Part shown: one piece after another, positions 22,833-35,535 of the stretch
Position numbering within the stretch: position 1 is the first letter of the stretch
Layout: each line of letters starts with the position of its first letter
From: Leuctra nigra
Taxonomy: Eukaryota > Arthropoda > Insecta > Plecoptera > Leuctridae
Reading direction: 5' to 3'
Assembly: GCA_934045905.1 (NCBI GenBank)
Contig: OW203764.1
Location: 38,189,434-38,253,433, forward strand
Length of the DNA stretch: 64,000 bases
Notes under the pieces: model-generated
Databases searched by the model: none
The model's input: only the letters and a program-made list of their open reading frames with translations
What the model was told of the DNA's origin: nothing
Program-made: the position numbers and the translations under genes

Positions 22833-25039
22833 CATGGAGAGTAAAGGAGATAATAGCATGGAGATTAAGTTTGAAGTGAGAAAAATCAATCTATTTCAAT
22901 CACATATAGGTAATCTGTTCTAGGAGTAGTTACCACCCTTGCAGCATAGGCATTCAGCAATACAGCAAGAGTATTAAAGTCACGGACAACAAGGGGTTGT
23001 TATTTGGGATGGGGTGGGGAGACTTTGTTGATAACCGGTATTGCGGCAATGAACTAATCAATAACTACTTTCTATCCCACAGATATTATTTTTTCCATGC
23101 AGTGATCATACCTATATTTACTCGAGAGTCTGTTTACTATTTACAAATAGCAGGTTGTTATCACATTCACGGAAAAATCATAAATCCATTTCTAGAATAA
23201 AACGCGATCGCTCTGTAATTGTCTTCGTCTGAGGAATCACTATCAATGCATAAGACAGGACATTTTAAACTTGATTTTTTAAACAATGCCTCGTGAATTT
23301 AAAAGACATAATTAAAATTTAATTTCAAAACCATAAAAAATTATCAACAGGTATCTATAACATCTGCATACCTAGTCTTCAATAATTTTTTTTTAAATTT
23401 ATTTCATGGGTAACAATGCATTTGCTATATACTTTTATACGAATCGAATGCGTTAAACTTATTCGAGTATGTGAGTAATTAGAGTAATTATTGTAAAATG
23501 ATGATAATAGAGAAATGGGTTACGTCTTTTTAGCGAAACTTTTTTTGGCGACTCCACTTTGGCAAAGAAATTTTGGGCCGATGACATGTTTCACAATTTA
23601 TACCTTTTGTAAATTGGACCGATATTTAAGGGATTTTTTATTAACAAAGACAGGTAGATGAGTTAGCTTCTAAAATTTTAAAATGGAATAGTTTTTTGAT
23701 ATTGTAAACCATTTAAGGCCCATTTAGATTTTGCAATTTTACCATCTCAACTATAATTTTCTGAATCATAAGAATTAAGGTAGAACCACCATAACCTCAA
23801 TGTTTCCGATTTACTTGAAATTTTGGTAACTTATTGATAATCACGCAATACACAATCCATGAAAAAATGAAACACTTCTCGTGTCCAGTTTCTGAGATAA
23901 ATTGATTTTTCTCCACCATGTTATCTTATGGCGGAATAAGAAAATCGTGTCATTTTTAAGCTAAAATGAAGATCTGTTTTTTTTTGTCTCGATAGATTTG
24001 AGCAAAAAACTTTTTTTATGGTAGACATATGGACATACTATCAGGAAAAAAATTGAAAACAATACCAACGTGTGCTATTTTAAAAGTTATATACCAAATT
24101 CGAAATGATTTTCCTATACCTCCCATGTTAAAGTTTTGTTCATCCTCTGATAACATAAAATTGAAAACTCATTGTTGGACTGGAGTTGCAAACTACAGAA
24201 CATTTAATGAGTCTGTTGTACTTAAATATAGTTGAAATGTAGGAAAACGTTTTTTGAACTTATAATTTCAAGAATATTTTTTTTTTGTATATGTCGATCG
24301 ATTGCTCCCCCTTAAATATGTTTCCCACCGTAAATCAATGCTATGCTACTACTTTTGTGTTCAATTGATATAAAGTAGGTTATCGTCTATTTGTAATGCG
24401 GTCTGAGAAAATTAACCATGGTGTAAATTGAGATTTTCGTTTAATAAGTTCATTTTATTGAGAATATTTTCCCGGTCATTAAAAAACGTTTACATATCAA
24501 AAATTGCCAAAGATACAATGTTTTACCTAAAAACACAATATCATGTCTCTCCAGAGCTAAGTGCTCTCATTTGCTTACAACTGTCACGTTACCTTAATTG
24601 CCTCAGCTATTTGGAATTATAATCGAAAAAGCTGATCGGTAATTTTCAAAAGAGTTGTAGATTTGGCTCCCACAACTTTTGTATTTTTGTATTGGCTTAA
24701 TTTAGCCAATTTACCTATGCCCTGACTTATTTTCAAATTTTTCTCGGTATATATTTGAGCATCAATGTCCCTAAAAATTGCAACTTTTTATGCATTTTAT
24801 GATTTTTCAATACTTGATGTGTTGAAAGCACAGATTTGCCTATATGTCCCAGCCCCTGTATGTATCCTAAGAAAACAATGTTTAGCTTACTTTTGAATTA
24901 ATGTTATGACTATGGTCATTAAAACACTACAGAAATTACCGAGCTGAACCTAGCCTTCCATCCTCCAGCCTTCGATCTAATACCAACCTTAAACTCAATA
25001 GGAATGAAATGCCAAAGCCGCTAGGTTCAGTATTCTCGT
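22833..25039. other. AT-rich gene-free stretch
   Basis: About 2.2 kb with only short random frames. A small inverted pair, CTGAACCTAGCC at 24957 and GCTAGGTTCAG at about 25020, recurs as GGCTAGGTTCAG at 47525, so transposon ends of one family are scattered here. Confidence 0.3.
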
Positions 25040-25290
25040 TACAATATAGATGGCGACTCTGTCTAGTGGTGATAGTATTCTAGTTTGAATATAGATGGCG
25101 ACTCTGTTTACTCTTCTGTCGAGTGGCGACAGTATTCTAGTTTATTTACTCTTGTTCTGAATGAATATAGATGGCGACTCTATTTACTCTTGTTCTGAAT
25201 GTAATGTTTACTCTTTTTCTGTCGAGTGGTGACAGTATTCTAGTTTGCATATAGATGGACACTCTATTTACTCTTGTTCTGAATGTAATT
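25040..25290 (+). repeat. Irregular minisatellite
   Basis: Two alternating modules, ATATAGATGGCGACTCT with ATTTACTCTTGTTCTGAATG, and GTCGAGTGGCGACAGTATTC, recur three to four times with variable order. Confidence 0.7.
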
Positions 25291-25469
25291 TTAAATGTTA
25301 CTTCATAATATGCAATATTTAATGCAATATTTTCTAATGAATTGATTAGACAGAGTTGATGGTAGTCGCCATAGGGTTATTGCACTTGAATATATAAGAA
25401 TGCATGGCTGCAAGTTAATTATTTCAATATATAAAAAATCATTTTTATCCTTTCTTATTGCGTTATTAT

Positions 25470-25720
25470 TGCATTTGTTCACAAATTCAAACTTCATTAA
25501 ATTTTGAAATATTATCATTTGTTTATATCTGGAAATCAGCTGAAGGAACCTATATTACAATAACAAATTGTATTGATTACGCAATAGTTATTTCGTTATT
25601 TTTTCACTTGCATTTGTTCACAAATTCAAACTTCACTAATTTTTTAAATATTATCTACATATTTGGGATCTGGAAATCAGCTGAAGGAGCATACTTTACA
25701 ATAACAAACCACAGTGATAT
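25470..25720 (+). repeat. Direct tandem duplication, period about 138 bp
   Basis: GCATTTGTTCACAAATTCAA occurs at 25472 and 25610, each followed by CTGGAAATCAGCTGAAGGA and TTACAATAACAAA. The open frame across both copies is composition-driven. Confidence 0.65.
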
Positions 25721-26429
25721 TGTATAAAATTTTGCAATATGTTTTATTAATTTAAATATCAACCCAAAATAAAACTACCTATTGGTTACCCTAAAATTAC
25801 ATATTAGTTAATAAAAATATTAAATATAAATTTCATTTTTGACACGATTGCTTTCAATAATTCCATATTTAAACTATTGTACAATTTAATAAAGATTTCC
25901 CTAGCTGAGCAATTTTTAATTCACATCGATTACTTATCAAATCTCAGTGACAATTTATAGGAATACAGTGGCCCATGTGTGATCTGACCGATCTGACCAA
26001 AATTCAGGAATAGCTCATATGCCGCATTCACAACATGACAAACAATGAGGACATTTGTTTGTGACCTCAACCTTCCAAGGTTCTTCTTTGTCATCTTGCA
26101 TCAATGGCATGCAGCGAGGGTTGTTTTCGGGGAAGCGCGTCGGGCTACCGGATGTCAATAAACATTAAGGGCCGCCGAGCGCGTATGTAGGTAGATTTCC
26201 GGACTTTTGCTTCGAGCTGATCATCAGCAAAGCAACCTTTTTCATACCCTGCGATCCCTTTTTTTTACAACACACCGTCGAGAGCCGTCTTCCATTCATG
26301 AAGGGTGTTTATGGCCGACAGACGCAGCTCGTGACAACAAAGGATCAATAATCCCTTTTATTAATTTTTTGTTCTTACTGATCAAATATAATTTCTATAT
26401 TTTTGATCACACAGACAAAAGTCCTAATC
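25721..26429. other. Gene-free spacer
   Basis: AT-rich to 25960, then mixed composition with a GC-rich patch at 26100-26190 (AAGCGCGTCGGGC, GGGCCGCCGAGCGCG). No gene recognised. Confidence 0.25.
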
Positions 26430-26469
26430 CCCAGCAAACAAGGTACATGCCTGGCACCTCCCTGGCACA

Positions 26470-27350
26470 TCCCAGTTTGACCATTTGGGATATGGCATTT
26501 GGGAGCTCCCTGTTACATGGCGGGGACCTCCCAAATGTTCAAACTACTTAGAAAATGAGTTTGAACATTTGGGATGTCCTCGCCATGTAACAGGGAGCTC
26601 CCAAATGTTCAAACCTTATCGAGAGGAATGTGGTGGCATTTGGGAGGTCCCTGTTACATGGCGAGGACCTCCCAAATGTTCAAACTCATTTTGTAAGTTA
26701 GTTTGAACATTTGGGAGGTGCCAGGGATGTGCCAGGCATGTGCCAGGGATGTGCCAGGCATATGCCAGTTTCATCCCAGGGAGCTGCCTGGCACATCCCT
26801 GTTACATGGCGGGGACCTCCCAAATGTTCAAACTCATTTTGTAAGTAGTTTGAACATTTGGGAGGTCCCCGCCATGTAACAGGGATGTGCCAGGCAGCTC
26901 CCTGGGATGAAACTGGCATATGCCTGGCACATGCCTGGCACATGCCTGGCACATCCCTGTTACATGGCGGGGACCTCCCAAATGTTCAAACTCATTTTGT
27001 AAGTTAGTTTGAACATTTGGGAGGTCCCCGCCATGTAACAGGGATGTGCCAGGCATGTGCCAGGGACGTGCCAGGCATATGCCAGTTTCATCCCAGGGAG
27101 CTGCCTGGCACATCCCTGTTACATGGCGGGGACCTCCCAAATGTTCAAACTAACTTACAAAATGAGTTTGAACATTTGGGAGGTCCCCGCCATGTAACAG
27201 GGATGTGCCAGGCATGTGCCAGGGACGTGCCAGGCATATGCCAGTTTCATCCCAGGGAGCTGCCTGGCACATCCCTGTTACATGGCGGGGACCTCCCAAA
27301 TGTTCAAACTCATTTTGTAAGTTAGTTTGAATATTTGTGAGGTACTGCCA
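26470..27350. repeat. Palindromic satellite array
   Basis: GAACATTTGGGAGGTCC occurs in both orientations about every 150 bases, with TGTGCCAGG tandem tracts between the inverted arms. Any single strand could fold into a series of cruciforms. Confidence 0.8.
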
Positions 27351-27705
27351 TACTATAGGTACTTGTTAAAATAACAAGTAGCTAGATAATTCTAAAATTA
27401 GTTTGCTATAAGAACTAAGCATAACCTAAACTTAATTAGGTAATACCTATTCACCTCGAACTTCAAGGTTTTATTTTTTTGCCTGGGGCTTAACGTCGCA
27501 CTGTTCTGCAGCGAGGCTAATGGCGACGGAAAAAAGGTTTTATATATTTGCAAGGAAGGAAAATAGATAGAAGTAGATAGCACTCCATTGCACCATGGAG
27601 TCTTTTTCTGATTTCGTCGTGACCGGCGTAATTCATTCAGCGTAAATCTTATAATAGAAGTGAAATGAATTTGATCGCGAGGAGAGAAGAGAGGCGCTCC
27701 AGCTG

Positions 27706-27846
27706 GGGCCTATTCTCGAGTTGATACCGCATGTGAAAATGAGACTAGATGCGATACCAAGGGAAATCTTTTGTTTTATCAAAGATAAAGTAATGTGCTC
27801 ATTTCCGCATGGTGAACATTTTCAACAAACTCGAGATTAGGAACCC
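27706..27846. repeat. Possible small MITE
   Basis: GGGCCTATTCTCGAGTT and AACTCGAGATTAGGAACCC are imperfect inverted copies, with CCGCATG also inverted inside. Weak case. Confidence 0.35.
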
Positions 27847-28384
27847 ATTTTTACATAACATTCTTAAATTTTTATATATTATAATAACATAACTATAGTG
27901 AACTAGTAATGTTATTCCTTCGTCGTAATAGCCCAGTGTTTGTATTACTATAAGTATAGTGATAACACTAGAAGTGCCAATCCCAGGCTAACATTGATTT
28001 ATTTAAAAATAATACATTTTAATTTGCCTATTAGTTTAACTTCATATTAATTTTGTGGATCAATTATTTACGTGAGCATAACAGCCGCAACCTATCTCCT
28101 TTCAAATGCTCGTTTCAACTACCTATGTTTCAACGCACCAAACCTTCAGCTGCCATCGTGGTCCCTTGGATAGCGCGTCTGCCTGCCACCTGGAGGTCCT
28201 GCCATCGAAATCACGTCTAATCCATTTGCGTTTTATTTCAGATTCTATTCGCAATTGTAATAATCTCTGTGAATATCTTGTCGTAATGTAATTATGATGA
28301 AAACCCGTGTAGATATCGCAATTATAGTTTACTTTTTACAGTTTAAATTCAAAATAACCGTTAATTTTAGGCAGCTGAACTCGC

Positions 28385-28620
28385 TGGAATGTGCCAGAGA
28401 TGTACCTGGGAGTTGCCAGGCAGCTGCTGGGATGTGCCAGGCAGCTCCCAGAGATGTGCCAGGCAGCTGCTGGGATGTGCCAGGCAGCTCCCAGAGATGT
28501 GCCAGGCACCTGCTGGGATGTGCCAGGCAGCTCCCAGAGATTTGCCAGGCACCTGCTGGGATGTGCCAGGCAGCTCCCATGGACATGTGCCAGGCAGCTC
28601 CCAGACATGTGCCAGGCAGC
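28385..28620 (+). repeat. 43-bp tandem array
   Basis: Each unit has two half-units, GGGATGTGCCAGGCAGCTCC and GAGATGTGCCAGGCAGCTGC, repeated about five times. The sequence motif is shared with the palindromic array 1 kb upstream. Confidence 0.8.
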
Positions 28621-29014
28621 TACCTTGGGAGGTGCCTGGCATCCCGTTGTCCAGTCATAGTTACATGCCTGGCACCTCCCTGGCATGTAACTGGCAAATC
28701 TCATGGGAGCTGCCTGGCATGTAACAGTGTTTGCTGGGTCGAAGGTAGTTCAAAGGTTTTTTATTTGTAAAATTTGGAGCAAAAATGACGAAACGTTGCA
28801 AGCTAAACTTGTTTTATAGACAAGTAATTGAAATTACTAGGAAAACGCTCAGTGTAACGCGTTGATGAGCGAGCACGGGTACGTGCAAATTCTGGAACCG
28901 GAAATGCGTACACAACGCACAGAAAACATATACAACCATATTGAATTGATTATGATCAGTGCTCGAAGTAGGAATTAAATAGTGGCGGTATGGTAACATA
29001 AGAATACCACGTGA

Positions 29015-29033
29015 GGGGGGGGGGGGGGGGGGG
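29015..29033 (+). repeat. G homopolymer tract (19 nt)
   Basis: Uninterrupted G run inside the dispersed repeat 28836-30270. Confidence 0.9.
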
Positions 29034-29602
29034 TACGATATTAGATGAGGGTCCAGATTCCAGAATTACACTGACAACCATTGTCATGTCATTAGTTAGA
29101 TTAGTCTTTTACCTTGATGAAACAACTAAATTAAATAATGCATTTTACTTTATCTTGTAGTGGATGTTCATAGTTCATAGTTATGCTTGAAATATGCAGT
29201 CAAAAGATAACCATGAAATACGAGTAAATTAGAATATAAAATTACGTTAATGTCCAAGAATATCTGATTTTAAGTATTCCGTTTTTCTGAGAAGTAACAA
29301 TATGAAATCAAATGTGTAAAGAAGAACCGGTATACCATACCGTCCCATACCGGCCCACTTCGAGCACTGATTATGATATCAACTTAAAAGTAGGTATATG
29401 CTTTTCATCGAAACTTTAAAATAGCATCTAAGCACCTGGTTCATAAAGCAAATCAGAATCAATTCAATTGGCACTGGAAAACATTCATTTCGATACTTCA
29501 TTACTGACAGATATTAAAAATGTCAATAAGTTCAAACGTTCTTAACTGATTGAGATGAAATTTTGTAAAATAAGAGACAATATTGGTCTTAATGATCATG
29601 CA

Positions 29603-30160
29603 AAATATGAGTTTGATCAGAATTATCGAAGACCGTTTTCATTTTTCAGCCTATCAGGAGATATTTATTTAATTTTTAACCAATGAATGGATTTCAAAAA
29701 AAAATATGGTGTGCAAACAGAGAAGGTTGGTTTTACATGTGTGCAAAATTTCAGCTCGATCAAAGAAAAACTCTGAGCTGTATAGCCAAAATATGATTTT
29801 GATCAGATTTATCGAAGACCAGTTTCATTTTTCAACCTACCATCAGGAGATGTTTATTTAAATTTTAGCCAATTGATAAATTTCAAAAAAATTTGGGGTC
29901 TGCAAACAGAAAAGTTTGTCTCTACATGTGTGCAAAATTTCAGCTCGATCGAGGAAAAACTCTAGACATGTACAGCCAAAATATGAGTTTGATCAGATTT
30001 GTCGAAGACCATTTTCACTTTTCAACCTATCAGGAGATGTTTATTTAAATTTTAACCAATCAGTAGATTTCAAAAAAATTAGGGTCTGCAACGCCCAGAG
30101 AATGTCCAAACACGTGTGCAAAATTTCAGCTCGATCGAAGAAAAACTCTGACCTGTATAT
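29603..30160 (+). repeat. Tandem repeat, three units of 186-190 bp
   Basis: Units start near ATATGAGTTTGATCAG and contain TATCAGGAGATGTTTATTTA and TGTGTGCAAAATTTCAGCTC. They lie inside the dispersed repeat 28836-30270. Confidence 0.75.
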
Positions 30161-30172
30161 CGTCAGTAACAG

Positions 30173-30217
<45 letters not shown>
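30173..30217 (+). repeat. A homopolymer tract (45 nt)
   Basis: A run of 45 A just before the GACGCTCGCTTCGCTCGC end motif. The related repeat at 41040-41927 has an A/CA-rich tract at the same place. Confidence 0.9.
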
Positions 30218-30218
<1 letters not shown>

Positions 30219-30270
30219 AGAGGTCCGTGCCAAATAAGCCAAAAGGAGACGCTCGCTTCGCTCGCTCAAT

Positions 30271-32934
30271 TATGATTATTATGATAATACTGTATGATAA
30301 TACAGTATACGTAATATCAGTGTGATACTGATATAACTATAGTGTGTGATGTGATGATAATATAGTACTAATTATCGCCGTCAATCACAAAAATGAGTGT
30401 TACATTCCTACAATAATAAACCAAAAGCATTATTGAACTTCGCCGCCGAATTTGACATTGTTTCAAGTCTAATCGATTTGTGTATGATTGACAAGTGATT
30501 GTAATGATGGTCGCATGATTATGATATTATTTAAAAGTTTCAAATATTTATTGTTAGTAAACCTGGAGTGCTCTATGAGCACTATTTCGGATTTTTTAAT
30601 GTACTAGTTGGTTTATTGGGTATTTGTTGCGTCGACGTATTCTAGTAGAAAAACAGGAAGAAAATATTATATGATTTCTGCGGTGAGATAATATCAAATT
30701 AAAAAAAATCAGTTAGATGTTAAATATTGTACATCTGTTTTGAGTTCACAACCTTGTATCCATTCTACTGAGGTTTTAGTCGTGGTTTTCCTCAGTTTAT
30801 AGAGCAAATGATGGGATGGTTCCCTTAGCTTAGTCCACGACAAATTCATGCTAAAGCATCCACGACCAATGCTGTAGGTACCAATGTTGTGACCAATGTG
30901 ACGAATGTTGTAGATTCAGTTCCTCATATTCTCTAACACTGCAGTGCACTCCAATCATCTTAGTCCTCACCAATCACAAGTACCTATAAGTACATATCAG
31001 ACGAGAATATCGATATATAATGCAGCTAAGTAATAATCCGTCAATATTTCAGGTTACTTTTATAAATCGAAAGTTTAGTATTATTTGAAAATTAGTTTTC
31101 AATAACGAAGCACAAGCGCATTGGTTTGAAATAAATAGCATATTGTAACGAGTTTTTCAGGTTAATATCAATGTTATTTTATGTGTAAATATCAATTAAT
31201 ATGAATAAAATGTATCCAAATATAGCCACATCAATTCTTGCTAACCTGAACACTCCACAATCTCGTTGAAAGTTATAACAATAGTGTCTTTCTAATAGCC
31301 ATTTCACTGCTTTTGCCAAAATTATAATTTTATAATGATAATGATTATCAGCTATCAACAACGATCATCAAAATGATCACAATTAAAAAACAGGTTTGAT
31401 CGTAATGTGCCAAGTAGTGGAGTGCGAGATTTCAATAACTATGCAGGTAAATTAATGGTTGAAACCTTCCTCCCATTTTATGAGGGGGTATAATAAAGTT
31501 TATTATACGGTCAACCGAGACGAACAAAGCGACCCAAACATTCTGTGAGTTTCGACTGGCATCCCAAGTGAGCAGGCTGATATCGACACAAACTACAATT
31601 ATTTTAATTTCAGTATTTATTTTTTTCCTAATTAAATAATAATGACATTAAATTGTAACATAGTCAAGTCACAAATTATAATAATTTCGCATGTGCACAA
31701 AAAATACCGAGTTTTTATATTCATCCGTCTTCTGTGTGAATTGTGATTGATGAAAGAAAATGAAATTTTTCATAAAAGTGTGCTCGCCATTCACAACTCA
31801 CGTCTTATTAGAGCAAATTGATAGAACTCAATAAAATATCATAAAATCCTCTTACATAATGTACACTATTCACGCATGCGCATATCGCGTATGTCCGGGT
31901 GTCCTGTATGTCCTGTATGTCCGACAATGGAAAATAATCGAACTGTCATTTCAAAAAGTCAAAATGTCAGCACGAATCTTTATATCCACTTTCAAGTAAG
32001 TTATAACAATAATTCTTTCAAATAGGTAATATACGAAATCACATTCTACATACCAGATTGATGAATAACTCCGTTTCACTAACGTTTGACAGTAGTTTGA
32101 GAGAAATAACATGAGAAGCAAGAGTGTAGCCAACTTGCCAAGACGTGTAGCCCATGGAAGAACAGACCAGTTTCGAAACTTTCAATATTTGCGCAGTAGG
32201 CCGTGATATTTTTTTTACCTTGAACGAAAATTGGAATTAACTCTTGGGACCTTGACTTAGTAGAACCACGGGTAAAGATTATATTTTTGGGGTTGCAAAG
32301 GGTGAGGGTTTAGGGGGGGGGGGGGGGGGGCGTAAGTGAACTTTTAAGCTCGAGTATACATACCTAACGTCGCAACTTCTCATTAGTATATTGACAGTTA
32401 CGTTTTGGGAATCAAAATTGTACTAAAGCGATCGATCGTTGATGTTTCAATTTCAATTTCAGTTATCTTTATTTGCATCTTTAAGTACAAAAAGGCGACA
32501 TTCAGCAATGTGGGAATCGACTGAGTAGCTCAGCGGCTCCCTGCTGATCTGCCATGTAACTTGATGTGAATTCCTGATGTTGATGGGAATTGTGCAGAGA
32601 TGCAGACTTTTATTTCATCAGGAGGCAAGTAAGATCACGTGACAGATTTCAGTCAATGAGAGAGCTGCTCTGGTTTTATCTAAATTTGATAGAGATAGAG
32701 AGTATAGATCGATAGAGTATGTTTTCTTAGAAACGTTTTTAAAATCTTTTTACCAAATTTTTTCATTTTTCATTTCTTATACTCATTGGGCCGTTATTTT
32801 TTTAAGTTGCGTATTTGTTTCTGTATAATTCACTCATTTATGATTTCAGATTTGTAACTTGGATTCGTTTAGAAATTTGAATCTGTAGTAGATTTGTAAT
32901 TCCCATGTAGGTAAACCTATTTGTTTTAGTAGTG
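30271..32934. other. AT-rich gene-free stretch
   Basis: About 2.7 kb with no supported gene. It holds a G run at 32313-32330 and short GTCCTGTATGTCC repeats near 31896-31922. Confidence 0.3.
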
Positions 32935-33585
32935 TATAACGTCGCACTGTTCTGCAGCTAAACTATTATGATGATGGGAGATGATGGTGAATAGGAGGTA
33001 AAGATGGAAGGTGGGAAGGAGACGGCCGTGGCCTATTAGTTGGGTATACCTTCCCAGCATTTGCCTGTCGACTGAGGTAATACCACGAACAAAACCGTCA
33101 GGAAGGACGCTTTTTAACATTTCCCAAACTTTGGTACGTAGTTGGTGATAAATTATTCATACATTCGAATCACATAACTTAGATGATGGTGAATAGTAGG
33201 TAAAGATGGAAGCAGGGAAGGAGGCGGTCGTGGCCTATTAGTTGGGTATACCTTCCCAGCATTTGCCTGTCGACAGAGGTAATACCACGAACAAACCCGT
33301 CAGGAAGGACGCTTTTTTAACAATTCCCAAACTTTGGTACGTAGTTGGTGATAAATTAATCATAAATTCGAATCACACAACTTAGATGATGGTGAATAGT
33401 AGGTAAATATGGAAGCAGGGAAGGAGGCGGTCGTGGCCTATTAGTTGGGTATACCTTCCCAGCATTTGCCTGTTCACTGAGGTAATACCACGAACAAAAC
33501 TGTCAGGAAGAACGCTTTTTAACAATTCCCAAACTTTGGTAGTTGGTGATAAATTAATCAAAAATGCAAATCACACAACTTACAA
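32935..33585 (+). repeat. Tandemly triplicated SINE-related sequence
   Basis: TATAACGTCGCACTGTTCTG at 32936 opens the block; relatives of this phrase are at 27489, 42358 and 43118. Then a unit of about 200 bp beginning GATGGTGAATAG(T/G)AGGTAAA recurs at about 32983, 33185 and 33388. Each unit has GGTATACCTTCCCAGCATTT, GCCTGT and CAGGAAG(G/A)ACGC. Similar SINE pieces are at 22165, 42440 and 43215. Confidence 0.65.
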
Positions 33586-34034
33586 TTTGTAAGCGGGTCC
33601 CCCTAGTAGCCCGATAATGCCCGGTGTGACTTGACTAGGTGACATTGCCGTGAGTCTTCAGGTTCAACTACAAATAATTGTGAAAGTCCAAATTTGGGTT
33701 TTAAAATCTCAACTGCTCCAACAGCCCAGACCATTCTAAAGTTTCCACCTGTCTTATTGACACAGTACAGGTCATTCATTATATAGACAATAGATGTACT
33801 GATTATGTTATGCAACTAATATGCGCCATAATTACACAATTTAACAAACAAGAATATTAATTACAATATATAATAAATTTTAAATTTATCATTATCAAGC
33901 AATATCGTCGATGAATAATAAAAACAAACTGAATTAGAGACTGACGCGAGGATTGAAGTTCATGATAATGGGATAATCAATAATCAATACCATTTTGTTG
34001 ACTGTTAAAATAATCGCCTGTACAATACGACTGT
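33586..34034. other. Gene-free spacer
   Basis: AT-rich, no recognised feature. The 70-codon minus frame at 33603-33815 has no recognisable domain. Confidence 0.25.
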
Positions 34035-34984
34035 ATCTAGTGGAGCGTTCGCTCCACGCCAGCCAAGTCGTACGGCGCGCGCACACTCTCATATAAAGGC
34101 TGGAGCAAACCCACTTTTACTGTAAGCATCAAAGTGGCATTTTCGGCCTACTGGATCTTAAAATTGAGAAATCTCACATTGTTGCGAAATATCTTAATTT
34201 CGAGCTATGGCCCACCCTACAACATATACTAAATTTGGGAACAATAGGTTACGCCCTTTGCGCGCTAGAGGGCCGTGAAAACTGTGTTTTAGGGCGGTTT
34301 TCATAATAATAATCTTAGTAGTAGTAGGCTGGAGCTAAAATCCGGTAAACAGGCCACAGCCTAAACGGCTGAACCGATTGATCTCACATTTTTACCACGT
34401 GTGCACTTTTGGCGTCTGATTTAACCTTGTCCCCATGAATTTTTTGTGCCGCCATTTTGAAACCGGAAGTGACGTCATATCTCGTCAACGGTTGGACCGA
34501 TCGGAACGAAATTTGCGCCAATCGTTTCAGACGGTCATCTATATGGATTATCAATATCAAAAGACTGAACATTATTTTAAATAAACCGGAAATGACGTCA
34601 TGAAATTTAATATACATCGATTTGCATTTCAGCAACAACTGTTGATCCGATTGTCTTGATATTTATGTAACGTTTGTACTTTTGATATTTCATTTGACTT
34701 GTTATAAAACCAACCGGAAGCCGCCATTTTGAAACCGGAAGTGACATCATGTCTCAAAAACGGCTAAACAGATTAGAACAAAACCAGCGCTAAACGATTT
34801 AGACGGTCAACTTTATGTAATCAGTAATATTTGATGATTCAAATATCGAAACCGGAAATGACGTCACACATTTTATGACCTATACCGGAAATGACGTCAT
34901 AAATATGCTAAATGACGCTAAATTCACCACTTTATACTTTAAAATAGATATAAGTAAACGTACTTTGTAAATAATTATAAATTC

Positions 34985-35535
34985 AAGGTTGCAGTGTTCT
35001 CGGCGGCCATTTTTAAAACCGGAAGTGACGTCATATATCGTAAACGGTTGTACCGATTGCAACCTAAGTTTGGAAATGTGTTGGACTAATAATTATGAAT
35101 TCAAGACATTATTATTTTCGGCCGCCATTGTTAAAACCGGAAGTGACGTCAAATATCGAAAATGGCTGTACCGATTGCAATCAAATTTTGGAAATGTGTT
35201 GTACTAATAATTATGAATTCAAGACGACATTATTTTCGGCCGCCATTGTTAAAACCGGAAGTGACGTCATATATCGAAAATGGCTGTACCGATTGCAACC
35301 AAATTTTGGAAATGTGTTGTACTAATAATTATGAATTCAAGACGACATTATTTTCGGCCGCCATTGTTAAAACCGGAAGTGACGTCATATATCAAAAACG
35401 GCTGTACCGATTGCAACCAAATTTTGGAAATGTGTAGGAGTAATAATTATGAATTCAAGACGACATTATTTTCGGCCGCCATTGCTAAAACCGGAAGTGA
35501 CGTCATATATCGAAAACGGCTGGACCGATTGTAAC
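34985..35535 (+). repeat. 118-bp tandem array with GCCGCCAT / CCGGAAGTGACGTCA units
   Basis: Five units put GTGACGTCA at 35025, 35143, 35261, 35379 and 35497, exactly 118 bases apart. Each has GGCCGCCATTG, then AAAACCGGAAGTGACGTCA, then TATCGAAAACGGCTGTACCG and ATTGCAACCAAATTTTGG. The same array is in copy IV at 50890-51430. Overlapping open frames of 72-91 codons are artefacts of the repeat. Confidence 0.85.

Larger units (their letters stand above)
26430..28738. mobile_element. Element with CCCAGCAAAC termini and internal satellite arrays
   Basis: CCCAGCAAACA...TACATGCC at 26430 is matched in reverse by GGCATGTAACAGTGTTTGCTGGG-like sequence ending at 28738. Inside, 26470-27350 holds alternating direct and inverted units built from TTGAACATTTGGGAGGTCCC, CCATGTAACAGGGA and ATGTGCCAGGCA. 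28385-28620 is a tandem array of about 43 bp also built on ATGTGCCAGGCAGCTCCCA. The central kilobase is AT-rich and non-coding. The long open frames in the arrays are repeat artefacts. It may be one element or two that share ends. Confidence 0.55.
28836..30270 (+). mobile_element. Dispersed repeat, ACTAGGAAAACGCTC start and CGCTCGCTCAAT end
   Basis: The start ACTAGGAAAACGCTC...GCGTTGATGAGCGAGCACGG and the end GACGCTCGCTTCGCTCGCTC are shared with 41040-41927. Internally TTTGATCAG...TATCGAAGACC recurs at 29613, 29799 and 29989, each time with TGCAAAATTTCAGCTCGATC. A 45-nt A run at 30173-30217 precedes the end motif. No reverse transcriptase is present; the class is not certain. Confidence 0.5.

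Noticed and set aside
26485..27325. Long frames in both strands with HVTGMCQA and GGDLPNVQT repeats
   Set aside because: Artefacts of the palindromic array; the same peptides appear on both strands.
28294..28770. 158-codon plus frame and several minus frames over the 43-bp array
   Set aside because: 43-bp units shift frame at every step, so all frames stay open; no coding signal outside the array.
34989..35534. Chain of overlapping frames with KPEVTSYIENGCTDCNQ
   Set aside because: Each is one and a half units of the 118-bp array of a non-coding transposon; no conserved protein.
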